Shown: positions 37,974 to 46,542, counted from the stretch's first letter. The stretch is DNA of 54,012 nucleotides from Roseicyclus amphidinii (GCF_030163755.1 NZ_JASJOE010000023.1:1-54012); one strand, 5' to 3'. Notes: generated by a model not told the origin, from the letters alone. Translations and numbers: made by a program.

Positions 37974-39302
37974 GTGAACAAAGCCTATCGCCGCGCAGAG
38001 CGCAAGATCGACCCGACCCGCGATGTCCTGCTGCCCGACGGCACGCTGAACGACATGGACCGGATCGAGATCGGGCCGACGCAACTGGCCTATGCCGAAT
38101 GGGCGGCGGCGGGGCTGACCCTGCCGGATCTGCCGACGGTTCGCCGCTACCGGCTGCAGCGCCTTGTCGATGCGCTGGCCGCGCGCGACTGGGGCGGCGT
38201 GCTGATGTTCGACCCGCTCAACATCCGCTACGCGACCGATTCGACGAACATGCAGCTGTGGAACACGCATAACCCGTTCCGGGCCTGCCTCGTTTGTGCG
38301 GATGGGCACATGGTCTTGTGGGATTACAAGAATTCCCCCTTCCTCGCCGATCACAACCCGCTGGTGGCCGAGGTCCGCTCGGGCGCGTCGATGTTCTATT
38401 TCTCGACCGGCGACCGCGGGGCCGAGGCCGCGCGCGATTTCGCAGGGCAAGTGGCCGAGGTGATGGCCGCCCATGCGGGCACGAACCGGCGGCTGGGCGT
38501 CGACAAGATCATGCTCACGGGCGCGCGCGCGCTGGAGGCCGCGGGGTTCACGCTGGAAGAGGGCGAAGAGCTGACCGAGCGGGCGCGCTCGGTGAAATGC
38601 GCCGACGAGATCCTCGCCATGCGCTGCGCCGTCCATGCCTGCGAGACCGCGCTGAAGGCGATGGAGGACGCCATCGCGCCGGGCAAGTCCGAGGACGAGA
38701 TCTGGGCCGTGCTGCATGCCGAGAACATCAAGCGCGGCGGCGAATGGATCGAGACGCGGCTGTTCGCCAGCGGCCCCCGCACGAACCCGTGGTTCCAGGA
38801 ATGCGGCCCCCGCGTGGTGCAGGAGAACGAGATCTGCGCGCTGGATACCGATCTTGTCGGCTGCTACGGCCTTTGCGTCGATATCAGCCGCACCTGGTGG
38901 ACCGGCCCCGATGCGCCGCGCCCCGACATGGTGGCCGCGATGCGCCATGCACATGAGCATATCACGACGAACATGGATCTGCTCGCCCCCGGCGTGCCCT
39001 TCCGCGACCTTGTCTTCAAGGGCCACCAGCTCGACGCGATCTACGACAAGCGCAAGTATTCCTGCCGCTTCCACGGTGTCGGCCTGTGTGACGAGTGGCC
39101 GCTGATCGCCTACTCCGACGGCTATGTCGAAGGGGCCTTCGAGGCCGTGCTGGAACCCGGCATGATGCTCTGTGTCGAGGCGCTGGTGGGGGCCGAGGAC
39201 GGCGATTTCTGCATCAAGCTGGAAGACCAGGTGCTGATCACCGAGGACGGCTACGAGAACCTGACGCGCTACCCGTTCGACGCGGCGCTGATGGGTTGGT
39301 GA
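37974..39302 (+). CDS. dddP: DMSP lyase DddP
   Basis: Iron enzyme of the M24 peptidase fold that cleaves dimethylsulfoniopropionate to dimethyl sulfide and acrylate. The 442 residues match DddP closely: NMQLWNTHNPFRACLVCADG, GGEWIETRLFASGPRTNPWF, FHGVGLCDEWPL and IKLEDQVLITEDGYENLTR. All six metal ligands are present: D291, D293, D303, H367, E402 and E417, each four positions below the published Ruegeria lacuscaerulensis numbering (295, 297, 307, 371, 406, 421). Ordinary Xaa-Pro peptidases share the fold but not these NTHNPFR and CDEWPL blocks. It ends 13 bases from the Lrp gene, convergent. Confidence 0.95.
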   Translation: MNKAYRRAERKIDPTRDVLLPDGTLNDMDRIEIGPTQLAYAEWAAAGLTLPDLPTVRRYRLQRLVDALAARDWGGVLMFDPLNIRYATDSTNMQLWNTHNPFRACLVCADGHMVLWDYKNSPFLADHNPLVAEVRSGASMFYFSTGDRGAEAARDFAGQVAEVMAAHAGTNRRLGVDKIMLTGARALEAAGFTLEEGEELTERARSVKCADEILAMRCAVHACETALKAMEDAIAPGKSEDEIWAVLHAENIKRGGEWIETRLFASGPRTNPWFQECGPRVVQENEICALDTDLVGCYGLCVDISRTWWTGPDAPRPDMVAAMRHAHEHITTNMDLLAPGVPFRDLVFKGHQLDAIYDKRKYSCRFHGVGLCDEWPLIAYSDGYVEGAFEAVLEPGMMLCVEALVGAEDGDFCIKLEDQVLITEDGYENLTRYPFDAALMGW

Positions 39303-39315
39303 CGCGGGGCCGCCC

Positions 39316-39789
39316 CTACCGGGCGGCGTCCAGCGGCAGAAGCGGCGAGGATTTAATCTCCTCCATGCTCAGAAGGGCAGTGACGTTGTAGATCTTCACC
39401 TCGGAAATCAGCGCCTGGTAAAAGGCGTCATAGGCGCGCGCGTTGGGGACGCGGACCTTGAGGATATAGTCGATCTCGCCCGCCAGCCTGTGCGCCTCCA
39501 GCACCTCGGGGCGCGCCTTGAGGGCGGCGAGGAATTTCCGCTGCCAGTCGGCTTCGTGTTCCGCAGTTCGGATCAGGACGAAGAAACAGGCCTCGAACCC
39601 CAGTTTCTCGGCGTCGAGCAGAACGGTCTGCCGCCCGATCACGCCCGCCTCCTTCAGCTTGCGAATCCGGGTCCAGACCGGGGTCTTGGAGGAGCCCACG
39701 ACCCTTGCGATCTCGTCGAGCGAGCGCGAGGCGTCTTCCTGCAGGGCGGCGAGGATCTTCCGGTCGAGGGCGTCGATCTGGACGGACAT
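39316..39789 (-). CDS. Lrp/AsnC family regulator
   Basis: A 157-residue regulator. An N-terminal helix-turn-helix (about 5-60, DALDRKILAALQEDASRSLD and SSKTPVWTRIRKLKEAGVI) is followed by the RAM ligand/oligomerisation domain (about 70-150, HRLAGEIDYILKVRVPNARA). It is divergent from cysG. This position next to the sulfur-assimilation genes suggests control of cysG-cysI-cysH, perhaps by a sulfur amino acid, but the ligand is unknown. The shared intergenic region holds a palindrome at 39855-39870. Confidence 0.92.
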   Translation of the reverse strand: MSVQIDALDRKILAALQEDASRSLDEIARVVGSSKTPVWTRIRKLKEAGVIGRQTVLLDAEKLGFEACFFVLIRTAEHEADWQRKFLAALKARPEVLEAHRLAGEIDYILKVRVPNARAYDAFYQALISEVKIYNVTALLSMEEIKSSPLLPLDAAR

Positions 39790-39854
39790 TCGGGGGCCTC
39801 CGGCGATGGGGAACGGCAGTTGGGCATTACCGCGATCTAACGAACGCATGTTCC

Positions 39855-39870
39855 TATCTGCAAGCAGATA
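39855..39870. promoter_or_regulatory. palindromic site between the Lrp gene and cysG
   Basis: TATCTGC-AA-GCAGATA has perfect seven-base arms. It lies 65 bases from the Lrp start and 52 bases from the cysG start, in an otherwise AT-richer patch. It could be the binding site of the divergent Lrp regulator. Confidence 0.55.
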
Positions 39871-39922
39871 CTGCCGATTGAAGGGAAATTATTCTATGTA
39901 AAGGGCGAACCCGCCGAACAGG

Positions 39923-41329
39923 ATGTCGCCCGTCATGGACCATTTCCCGATCTTCCTCGCCGTCGAAGGCCGCCGCATCGTCGTCTCGGGCGGGGGCGAG
40001 GCGGCGCTGGCCAAGCTGCGCCTTTTGCTGAAGACCACGGCGCGGATCACCGTCTTCGCCGCCGCGCCGGAGGCCGCCCTGCGCGCGCTGGCCGCGGAGG
40101 GGCGGATCACGCTGGTCACCCGCGCCCTAGCCCCCGGTGACGCGCTCTGCGCGGCGCTGTTCTACGCGGCCAATGATGACGCCGCGGAGGATGCCCGCGT
40201 CACGCGGCTGGCCCGCGCGGACGGGGCGCTGACCAACTGGGTCGACAATCTGGAAGCCAGCCAGTTCATCACGCCCGCCATCGTGGACCGCGACCCGGTC
40301 ACGGTCGCCATCGGCACCGAGGGCGCAGCCCCGGTGCTGGCCCGCGCGATCAAGGCGGATCTGGAGGCACGGCTACCCGCCTCGCTCGGCCTGCTGGCGC
40401 GGATCGGCAAGGGCTTCCGCCGCGCCGCCGAGGCGCTGCCGATGGGCCGCAAGCGGCGGGAGTTCTGGTTCGAGTATTACTTCAAGACTGGCCCGCAAGC
40501 ACTTGAAAAAGATGGACTCGACGGGATCGGGCCAGCGCTTGACGCGCTACTTGCCCGCCACCTGTCCGAGGCCCCGCGCAAGGGCCGCGTAGACCTCGTC
40601 GGCGCAGGCCCCGGCGACCCGGAGCTTCTGACGCTGCGCGCCCGCAAGCTCTTGGACGAGGCCGATGTCGTGATCCACGACCGGCTCGTCTCGCCCGCGA
40701 TCCTCGAGCTGGCGCGCCGCGAGGCGGTGATGATCGACGCGGGCAAAAAGGGCTTCGGCCCCGCCATGGCGCAGGACGACATCTGCGCGCTGATGGTCGA
40801 GCACGCCGCCGCGGGCGCGCATGTCGTCCGCCTGAAGGGCGGTGATCCGGGCGTCTTCGGCCGGCTCGACGAAGAGGTCGAGGCGCTGGAGGCCGCGGAC
40901 CTCGACTGGGCCGTGACCCCCGGCATCACCGCGGCAAGTGCGGCCACCGCCCAGATCGGCCAGAGCCTGACCAAGCGCGACCGCAACAGCGCCGCGCGGC
41001 TGCTGACGGGGCATGACATGCAGGGCTTCGCCGAACAGGATTGGCGCGGGCTGGCCCGCCCCGGACAGGTCGCCGCGATCTACATGGGCCTGAAGGGCGC
41101 GCGCTTCATCCAGGGCCGGTTGATGATGCACGGCGCGCGCGCCGACACGCCCGTGACCGCCGTCGAGAACGCCAGCCGCTCTGATGCGCGGACCATCGCC
41201 ACCACGCTGGGCCGGCTTGCCGCCGACCTCGAGGCCGCGGCGCTCACCGGCCCGGCCGTGCTGCTCTACGGGCTTGCGCCCCGCGCCGCCGCCCACGCCC
41301 TTCCCCGCCTGACCGAGGAGCTTGCCTGA
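39923..41329 (+). CDS. cysG: siroheme synthase
   Basis: Trifunctional enzyme making siroheme from uroporphyrinogen III, 468 residues. The N-terminal half is the precorrin-2 dehydrogenase/sirohydrochlorin ferrochelatase (IVVSGGGEAALAKLRLLLKT, then GALTNWVDNLEASQFITPAI). The C-terminal half (from about 220) is the SAM-dependent uroporphyrinogen methyltransferase, with VDLVGAGPGDPELLTLRA, VVRLKGGDPGVFGR and VTPGITAASAATAQ. An ATG at 39935 (MDHFPIFL) is an equally plausible start and fits typical homologue N-termini. It opens the sulfur-reduction operon and supplies the cofactor of CysI. Confidence 0.95.
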   Translation: MSPVMDHFPIFLAVEGRRIVVSGGGEAALAKLRLLLKTTARITVFAAAPEAALRALAAEGRITLVTRALAPGDALCAALFYAANDDAAEDARVTRLARADGALTNWVDNLEASQFITPAIVDRDPVTVAIGTEGAAPVLARAIKADLEARLPASLGLLARIGKGFRRAAEALPMGRKRREFWFEYYFKTGPQALEKDGLDGIGPALDALLARHLSEAPRKGRVDLVGAGPGDPELLTLRARKLLDEADVVIHDRLVSPAILELARREAVMIDAGKKGFGPAMAQDDICALMVEHAAAGAHVVRLKGGDPGVFGRLDEEVEALEAADLDWAVTPGITAASAATAQIGQSLTKRDRNSAARLLTGHDMQGFAEQDWRGLARPGQVAAIYMGLKGARFIQGRLMMHGARADTPVTAVENASRSDARTIATTLGRLAADLEAAALTGPAVLLYGLAPRAAAHALPRLTEELA

Positions 41330-41330
41330 C

Positions 41331-41630
41331 ATGCCCCGCCCGTTTTCCCCCAAGGTTCTGACCGCGAACGCCCTTCTGGAGGGCGATGTCGTCTACATGA
41401 CCGCCGATGGCGCATGGACGCGCCACCATGCCGAGGCCGAGCTGATCGAGGACGAAGCCACCGCCGAGCTGCGCCTTCTGGATGCCGAGGCCCGCGGGCA
41501 CGAGGTGGTGGGTGCCTATCTCGCCGATGCAACGCCCGGCCCCCACGGCCCCGAGCCCGTGCATTTCCGCGAGGCGTTTCGCACCCGCGGCCCGTCCAAC
41601 TACCACCACGGCAAGCAGGAGCGCGCCTGA
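41331..41630 (+). CDS. DUF2849 family protein
   Basis: A 99-residue protein of the family found almost always between cysG and the sulfite reductase gene in alphaproteobacteria. It reads FSPKVLTANALLEGDVVYMT and a tail FREAFRTRGPSNYHHGKQER. Its role is unknown; the context suggests help with siroheme or the reductase. It begins one base after the cysG stop and its stop overlaps the cysI start by one base. Confidence 0.88.
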   Translation: MPRPFSPKVLTANALLEGDVVYMTADGAWTRHHAEAELIEDEATAELRLLDAEARGHEVVGAYLADATPGPHGPEPVHFREAFRTRGPSNYHHGKQERA

Positions 41631-43300
41631 TGTACCGCTATTCCGAGTTCGACGAGGCCTTCGTCCGCAATCGCGTGGCCCAGTTCCGCGCGCAGGTCGC
41701 GCGCCGGATCGACGGCTCGCTGACCGAGGATGAATTCAAGCCGCTGCGCCTGATGAACGGGCTGTATCTGCAGCTGCATGCCTACATGCTGCGCGTGGCG
41801 ATCCCCTATGGCACGCTGAACGGGGCGCAGATGCGCCAGCTCGCCATGATCGCCGACCGCTGGGACAAGGGCTACGGCCATTTCACCACGCGACAGAACA
41901 TCCAGTTCAACTGGCCCGCCCTGCGTGATGTGCCCGACATGCTGGATGCGCTGGCCGATGTGGGGATGCATGCGATCCAGACCTCCGGCAACACGATCCG
42001 CAACGTGACGGCGGACCATTTCGCGGGCGCCGCCGAGGACGAGGTGATGGACCCCCGCCCGGTGGCCGAGCTGATCCGGCAATGGTCGACCGACCACCCC
42101 GAGTTCCAGTTCCTGCCGCGCAAGTTCAAGGTGGCGGTGACGGGCAGCCCGATGGACCGCGCGGTGACGGCGGCCCATGACATCGGGCTGCGGCTGGTGG
42201 CGAAGGAGACAGGCGTAGGCGTCAAGGTGCTGGTGGGCGGCGGCCTCGGCCGGACGCCGATGATCGGCAAGGTGTTGAAATCCTTCGTGCCCCTGCCTGA
42301 CCTGTTGCCCTATCTCGAGGCGGTCGTGGCGGTCTACAACCTGCTGGGGCGGCGCGACAACAAGTACAAGGCGCGCATCAAGATCACCGTCCATGAGACC
42401 GGGATCGAGGAAATCAGGCGGCTGGTGGAGGAGGAATTCGCGGCCCGCAAGCCCCTGTTCAAAGGGGCCGATCAACGGATGCTGGCCGAGATCACGGCGC
42501 AATTCGCAGCGCCCGCCTTCAACGCGGAGGGCTCTGGCGATTACGAGACATGGCGGCAGGCCGATGCGGTCTTCCGTGCCTTCACCGACACCAATGTCGC
42601 GCGCCACCGGCACCCCGATTACGCGATCCTGACGGTCAGCCTCAAGGCGCATGGGGCGACGCCGGGCGATGCGACTTCGGACCAGATGCGGGTTCTGGCG
42701 GAGCTTGCCGAACGCTACGCCCATGACGAGCTGCGTATTTCCCATGAGCAGAACGTGATCCTGCCGCATCTGCCCAAGCGGCACCTGAAAGCGGTTCACG
42801 AGGCGCTGTCGGCGGCCGGGCTGGCCGTGGCGAATGTCGGCCTTGCCTCCGACATCATCGCCTGCCCCGGCATGGATTACTGCGCGCTGGCGACCGCGCG
42901 CTCGATCCCCGTGGCGCAGGAGCTGGCGACGCGCTTCGAGGCGATGCGGATCGAGCACGAGATCGGGCCCTTGAAGATCAAGATCTCGGGCTGCATCAAT
43001 GCCTGCGGGCATCACCACGTGGGGCATATCGGCATCCTCGGCCTCGACCGGGCGGGGGTTGAAAGCTACCAGATCACGCTGGGCGGCGACGGTGGCCCCG
43101 ATGCCGTGATCGGCGAGCGGACCGGCCCCGGATTCGCCTATGACCAGATCGTGCCCGCGATCGAGCGTATCCTTCTGGCCTATCTCGACCTGCGCGAGGG
43201 GCCGGGGGAAACCTTCCTCGACGCCTATCGGCGCGTCGGTCTCGGCCCGTTCAAATCGGCGCTTTACGAGGATGGGGAGGCGCGGGCCGATGCGGCCTGA
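41630..43300 (+). CDS. cysI: siroheme sulfite (nitrite/sulfite-type) reductase
   Basis: Hemoprotein reducing sulfite to sulfide, 556 residues. Two half-domain repeats carry FTTRQNIQFNWPALRDVPDM and later LRISHEQNVILPHL. The 4Fe-4S/siroheme ligands are C412, C418, C455 and C459 (IACPGMDYC and SGCINACGHHH) in the standard C-X5-C ... C-X3-C pattern. The start is the ATG at 41630, overlapping the previous stop by one base. Electrons probably come from the ferredoxin-NADP reductase system encoded downstream. CysH overlaps its last 11 bases. Confidence 0.93.
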   Translation: MYRYSEFDEAFVRNRVAQFRAQVARRIDGSLTEDEFKPLRLMNGLYLQLHAYMLRVAIPYGTLNGAQMRQLAMIADRWDKGYGHFTTRQNIQFNWPALRDVPDMLDALADVGMHAIQTSGNTIRNVTADHFAGAAEDEVMDPRPVAELIRQWSTDHPEFQFLPRKFKVAVTGSPMDRAVTAAHDIGLRLVAKETGVGVKVLVGGGLGRTPMIGKVLKSFVPLPDLLPYLEAVVAVYNLLGRRDNKYKARIKITVHETGIEEIRRLVEEEFAARKPLFKGADQRMLAEITAQFAAPAFNAEGSGDYETWRQADAVFRAFTDTNVARHRHPDYAILTVSLKAHGATPGDATSDQMRVLAELAERYAHDELRISHEQNVILPHLPKRHLKAVHEALSAAGLAVANVGLASDIIACPGMDYCALATARSIPVAQELATRFEAMRIEHEIGPLKIKISGCINACGHHHVGHIGILGLDRAGVESYQITLGGDGGPDAVIGERTGPGFAYDQIVPAIERILLAYLDLREGPGETFLDAYRRVGLGPFKSALYEDGEARADAA

Positions 43301-44042
43301 CCCTCGCCCCTTTCCCTCGGTCGCAGCGCGGGTGGCGGCGCTGAACGCGCGCTACCGGCACCACTCGGCGATCTCGGTGCTGGAACATGCGCTGACCGAC
43401 AGCGACACGGGTCGCGTGGCGATGGTGTCGAGCTTCGGGGCGGAATCGGTGGCGCTGTTGCACATGGTGGCGCTGGTGGACCGGGCGACGCCGGTTCTGT
43501 TCATCGACACCGAGATGCTGTTTCCCGAAACGCTGGCCTACCAGCGCGAGGTGGCGGACTGGTTGGGCCTGCGCGACCTGCGGGTGATCCGGGCGAGCCG
43601 GACGCGGATGGCGGCGCGCGACCCCGAGGGGCTGTTGCACCAGAGCGACCCCGACGCCTGCTGCGCGCTGCGCAAGACCGAGCCGCTGGAGCATGCGCTG
43701 GCGCCATTCGATGCCTGGATCACGGGGCGCAAACGCTTCCAGTCGGGCAGCCGCGCGGCGCTGGAATTCTTCGAGGCCGAGGGTGCCGACCGGATCAAGA
43801 TCAACCCGCTCGCCCATTGGGCGCGCGAGGATGTGGCGGACTACATGGTCAACAACCGCCTGCCGCGGCACCCGCTGGTGGCGAAAGGGTATCCCTCGAT
43901 CGGTTGCGCGCCCTGCACCACGCCGGTGGCCGCGGGCGAGGACCCGCGGGCGGGCCGCTGGCGCGGGTCGGAAAAGGAGGAATGCGGCATCCATTTCGTG
44001 GATGGGCGCATGGTGCGGGGCCCGGTCCGGCAGGCGTCCTGA
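43290..44042 (+). CDS. cysH: adenylyl-sulfate (APS) reductase
   Basis: Thioredoxin-dependent reductase that makes sulfite from activated sulfate. Of 250 residues, C124-C125 and C206-C209 form the pattern that binds a 4Fe-4S cluster and marks APS over PAPS reduction; C232 in KEECGIH is the catalytic cysteine. VSSFGAESVALLHMV and FIDTEMLFPETLAYQ are the N-type ATP-pyrophosphatase-like parts. It overlaps cysI by 11 bases. An APS kinase is therefore not required for this route. Confidence 0.93.
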   Translation: MRPDPRPFPSVAARVAALNARYRHHSAISVLEHALTDSDTGRVAMVSSFGAESVALLHMVALVDRATPVLFIDTEMLFPETLAYQREVADWLGLRDLRVIRASRTRMAARDPEGLLHQSDPDACCALRKTEPLEHALAPFDAWITGRKRFQSGSRAALEFFEAEGADRIKINPLAHWAREDVADYMVNNRLPRHPLVAKGYPSIGCAPCTTPVAAGEDPRAGRWRGSEKEECGIHFVDGRMVRGPVRQAS

Positions 44043-44064
44043 GGGGCGGCAGAGGTCGGGATTT

Positions 44065-44089
44065 CCGTATTTTCGGGAAGATGAAGGGG
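44065..44089 (+). repeat. intergenic motif CGTATTT-GATGAAG, copy c
   Basis: The site starts CCGTATTTTCGGGAAGATGA and ends AGGGG. It is 22 bases past the cysH stop, on the coding strand, and 38 bases before the DUF934 gene. Confidence 0.65.
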
Positions 44090-44126
44090 TGCGGTGGCGC
44101 GCGTTAACCTTAATGGAGTGTGAAGG

Positions 44127-44549
44127 ATGCAACAGGCAGAAGACCGCGTGGTGATCATGCGTGACGACGGGTTCGTTCCCGAGGACTGGACCGCGCCCTT
44201 GGCCCCCATGGCCGAGGCCGCGGCCGCGTCGGGCATCGAGCTGGATCCCGGCGATGATCTTGCGGCGCTCGGACCGCAGCTCGACCGGCTGCAGATGATC
44301 CGGGTGCGCTTCGGGTCCTTCGCGGACGGGCGGGGCTTCACCGTGGCGCGGCGGCTGCGCGCGATGGGCTATGCCGGGCGGCTGCGCGCCGCGGGGCCTG
44401 TGCTGGCCGACCAGTATGCCATGGCCCGCCGCGCGGGCTTCGACGAGGTGGAGGTCGCCCCCCGGATCGCCGCCCGCCAACCCGAGGCGCAGTGGCTGGC
44501 CCGCGCCGATTGGCGCGCGGGCGACCATCAATCGCGGCTGCGCGGCTGA
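44127..44549 (+). CDS. DUF934 family protein
   Basis: A 140-residue protein of the family usually next to cysH and sulfite reductase genes. The middle reads LQMIRVRFGSFADGRGFTVA and RRLRAMGYAGRLRAAGPVLA, then DQYAMARRAGFDEVEV. Its function is not established; a structural or assembly role in assimilatory sulfate reduction is inferred from context. A strong terminator does not intervene before fpr. Confidence 0.9.
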   Translation: MQQAEDRVVIMRDDGFVPEDWTAPLAPMAEAAAASGIELDPGDDLAALGPQLDRLQMIRVRFGSFADGRGFTVARRLRAMGYAGRLRAAGPVLADQYAMARRAGFDEVEVAPRIAARQPEAQWLARADWRAGDHQSRLRG

Positions 44550-44613
44550 CGCGCGGCTTCCCCTGACCTGGATCAAGGCTTAAGGAGGTGGGGTCGGCTA
44601 GACCGGCCCCGAC

Positions 44614-45477
44614 ATGGACATGACCGAGTTGAGACCCGTGAAAGACACCGACGCCGCCCCCGCCAAGGCCACCCCCACCCTGCCCGACGCGCAGAAAGTG
44701 ACCGAGGTGGAGCATTACACCGACCGGCTGTTCCGGTTCCGCTGCACGCGGCCGCCGTCGCTGCGGTTCCGGTCCGGCGAGTTCGTGATGATCGGCCTGA
44801 TGGGCGACCCGGACCCGGCGACCGGCAAGCAGAAGCCGCTGTTGCGCGCCTATTCCATCGCCTCGCCCGCCTGGGATGACGAGCTGGAGTTCTACTCGAT
44901 CAAGGTGCCGGACGGGCCTCTGACCTCGAAGCTGCAGCACATCCAGCCGGGCGACGAGATCATCCTGCGCCCCAAGCCGGTCGGCACGCTGGTGCATGAT
45001 GCGCTGCTGCCGGGCAAGCGGATCTGGTTTTTCGCCACGGGGACGGGGTTCGCGCCCTTCGCCTCGCTGCTGCGCGATCCGCAGACCTACAGCGATTACG
45101 ACGAGGTCATCATCACCCACACCTGCCGCGAGGTCGGAGAGCTGACCTATGGCGCGCGGCTGATCGAGAGCATCCGCGAGGATGAATTGCTGGCCGAGTT
45201 GATCGGCGAGGGGTTCGCCGACAAGCTGCGCTACTACCCCACCACGACCCGCGAAGAGAGCCCCAAGATGGGCCGCATCACCGACCTGATGCGCTCGGGC
45301 GAGGTGTTTGCGGACCTCGGCGTGGCCCCGCTGGCGCCCGAGACGGACCGCGCGATGGTCTGCGGGAACCTGGCCTTCAACCTCGAGATCAAGGAGATGC
45401 TCGAAGGGTATGGCCTGCGCGAGGGGGCGAATTCGAAACCCGCGGAATACGTGGTCGAAAAGGCCTTTCTCGACTGA
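44614..45477 (+). CDS. fpr: ferredoxin-NADP reductase
   Basis: FAD enzyme moving electrons between NADPH and ferredoxin or flavodoxin, 287 residues. The FAD motif is LLRAYSIASPAW, the pyridine-nucleotide loop is FFATGTGFAPFASLLRDP, and VCGNLAFNLEIKEMLEGYGL and a short C-terminal tail match the bacterial subclass. It probably feeds sulfite reductase here. A terminator between it and the next convergent gene closes the operon. Confidence 0.94.
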   Translation: MDMTELRPVKDTDAAPAKATPTLPDAQKVTEVEHYTDRLFRFRCTRPPSLRFRSGEFVMIGLMGDPDPATGKQKPLLRAYSIASPAWDDELEFYSIKVPDGPLTSKLQHIQPGDEIILRPKPVGTLVHDALLPGKRIWFFATGTGFAPFASLLRDPQTYSDYDEVIITHTCREVGELTYGARLIESIREDELLAELIGEGFADKLRYYPTTTREESPKMGRITDLMRSGEVFADLGVAPLAPETDRAMVCGNLAFNLEIKEMLEGYGLREGANSKPAEYVVEKAFLD

Positions 45478-45501
45478 TCCCCCCAAGACTTCGGGGCAAG
45501 A

Positions 45502-45538
45502 AAAAGCCCCCCGCGGCATGTGGCTGCGGGGGGCTTTT
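45502..45538. terminator. bidirectional terminator after fpr
   Basis: AAAAGCCCCCCGC pairs with GCGGGGGGCTTTT around an 11-base loop. It lies between convergent genes and has A/T runs on both sides, so it can stop transcription from either direction. Confidence 0.9.
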
Positions 45539-45557
45539 CCGTGTCAGGAGGGCCGGA

Positions 45558-46364
45558 TCACTCGGCGATGCCGAGCGCCGTGCGCGCCTGCTGCAGGGCG
45601 GCTGCGAGCAACTCGGGGTTGTCGCGCGCATTGGCCAGCGCCGTGGTCAGCGCGCCGCGGGCGAGCGGCGACAGGTCGGAGGCCTCGAGCGCCGCGATGG
45701 CGCGGTCGTAGTCGAACCCTTCGGCGGTGAAGATCTCGGCCAGGGCCGCGTCCCCTGCTTCCTCGGCGGCGACCACGGTTTCAGCGACGGCCGCGTCGGT
45801 GGCGGCCTCGGCGGCTTCCGTTGCGGTCTCGGTGGCCTCGGTCGCGGTCCCGGCGGCCTCGGTCGCCGCTTCGGTCACGGTCTCTGTCACAGTGTCAGCG
45901 GTCTCGGTCGCGCTTTCGATGGCGGTGCCGGTGGCCTCTGCGGCCGTTTCGGCAGCCTCTTCAGCCACGGCGGAGGCTGCATCGCCCGCTTCCTCGGCGG
46001 TGCCGAGCGCCTCGTCGACCGCGCCCTGAACCGTCTCGGCCGCCTCCTGCGCCGTGGTCTGGGCGGCCTCCATGACCTCCTCGACCGCGCCTTCGACGGC
46101 GGCTTCGGCCTCGGAGAGGGCCTGCTCGACGGTGTCTTCAACCGTGGCGGTCGCGTCCTCGACGATGGCCGCAGCCTCTTCGGTCGCTGCTTCGGTGGCC
46201 TCTTCAGCGGTCTCTACCGCCTCCTCGGCGGCCTCGGTCGTGTCTTCGGCGACCGTGCCCGCCTCTTCCTCCAGCTCGGTGGTGTCGGGCGCGCCCTGAA
46301 GCAAGAAATACCCGCCGCCGCCGATGGCCGCGAGAAGTGCAATGATAATCAATACCCGGTTCAT
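45558..46364 (-). CDS. membrane-anchored Ala/Glu/Thr-rich repetitive helical protein
   Basis: A 268-residue protein of low complexity. Residues 3-24 are a hydrophobic helix ([20 protein letters not shown]) that anchors it, probably facing the periplasm. Residues 30-200 are almost wholly Ala, Glu, Thr and Val with frequent TE-AA and EEA units ([20 protein letters not shown]), without Pro or aromatic residues, which predicts one long amphipathic or coiled helix like LEA or apolipoprotein sequences. The last 60 residues are ordinary ([35 protein letters not shown]). The function is unknown. It is divergent from infC. A shadow frame on the other strand is equally repetitive, but this frame has a start, an anchor and an ordinary C-terminal domain. 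Confidence 0.72.
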   Translation of the reverse strand: MNRVLIIIALLAAIGGGGYFLLQGAPDTTELEEEAGTVAEDTTEAAEEAVETAEEATEAATEEAAAIVEDATATVEDTVEQALSEAEAAVEGAVEEVMEAAQTTAQEAAETVQGAVDEALGTAEEAGDAASAVAEEAAETAAEATGTAIESATETADTVTETVTEAATEAAGTATEATETATEAAEAATDAAVAETVVAAEEAGDAALAEIFTAEGFDYDRAIAALEASDLSPLARGALTTALANARDNPELLAAALQQARTALGIAE

Positions 46365-46423
46365 GGGTCCCCCGTTGGGTTGGTGTTGTGCGCGGCACAT
46401 ATGCCCACCACTCGACCAACGCA

Positions 46424-46440
46424 ATGCTGCACGGCAGCAT
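46424..46440. repeat. perfect hairpin in the divergent region
   Basis: ATGCTGC-ACG-GCAGCAT, a seven-bp stem with three-base loop, between the repetitive-protein gene and infC. Confidence 0.6.
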
Positions 46441-46451
46441 GGCGCGCGAAA

Positions 46452-46466
46452 GCGGCGGTCCGCCGC
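46452..46466. promoter_or_regulatory. palindrome next to the infC promoter
   Basis: GCGGCGG-T-CCGCCGC, a perfect inverted repeat around one base, ten bases upstream of the -35 of infC. It may be a protein site or a chance GC palindrome. Confidence 0.35.
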
Positions 46467-46476
46467 CCAAATCGCC

Positions 46477-46505
46477 TTGAAAGACGGGCCCGGCGCGGGT
46501 AATGT
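46477..46505 (+). promoter_or_regulatory. infC promoter
   Basis: TTGAAA (46477-46482) and TAATGT (46500-46505) are exactly 17 bases apart. This is the best sigma-70-like promoter in the window and would give a leader of about 28 bases. Confidence 0.65.
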
Positions 46506-46528
46506 GCCGCTTCGGAACCGGCTACTTC

Positions 46529-46542
46529 AGGAGGCCCCCATA
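46529..46542 (+). promoter_or_regulatory. AGGAGG site and ATA start codon of infC
   Basis: AGGAGG at 46529-46534 is followed by five bases and then ATA at 46540-46542, with the reading frame continuing as [18 protein letters not shown]. There is no ATG, GTG or TTG in frame between this site and the conserved IF3 core, so ATA must be the initiator. Confidence 0.8.

Noticed and set aside
37974-39302. An ordinary Xaa-Pro aminopeptidase or creatinase
   Set aside because: The fold is shared, but the ligand set and the NTHNPFR and CDEWPL blocks match DddP along the whole length.
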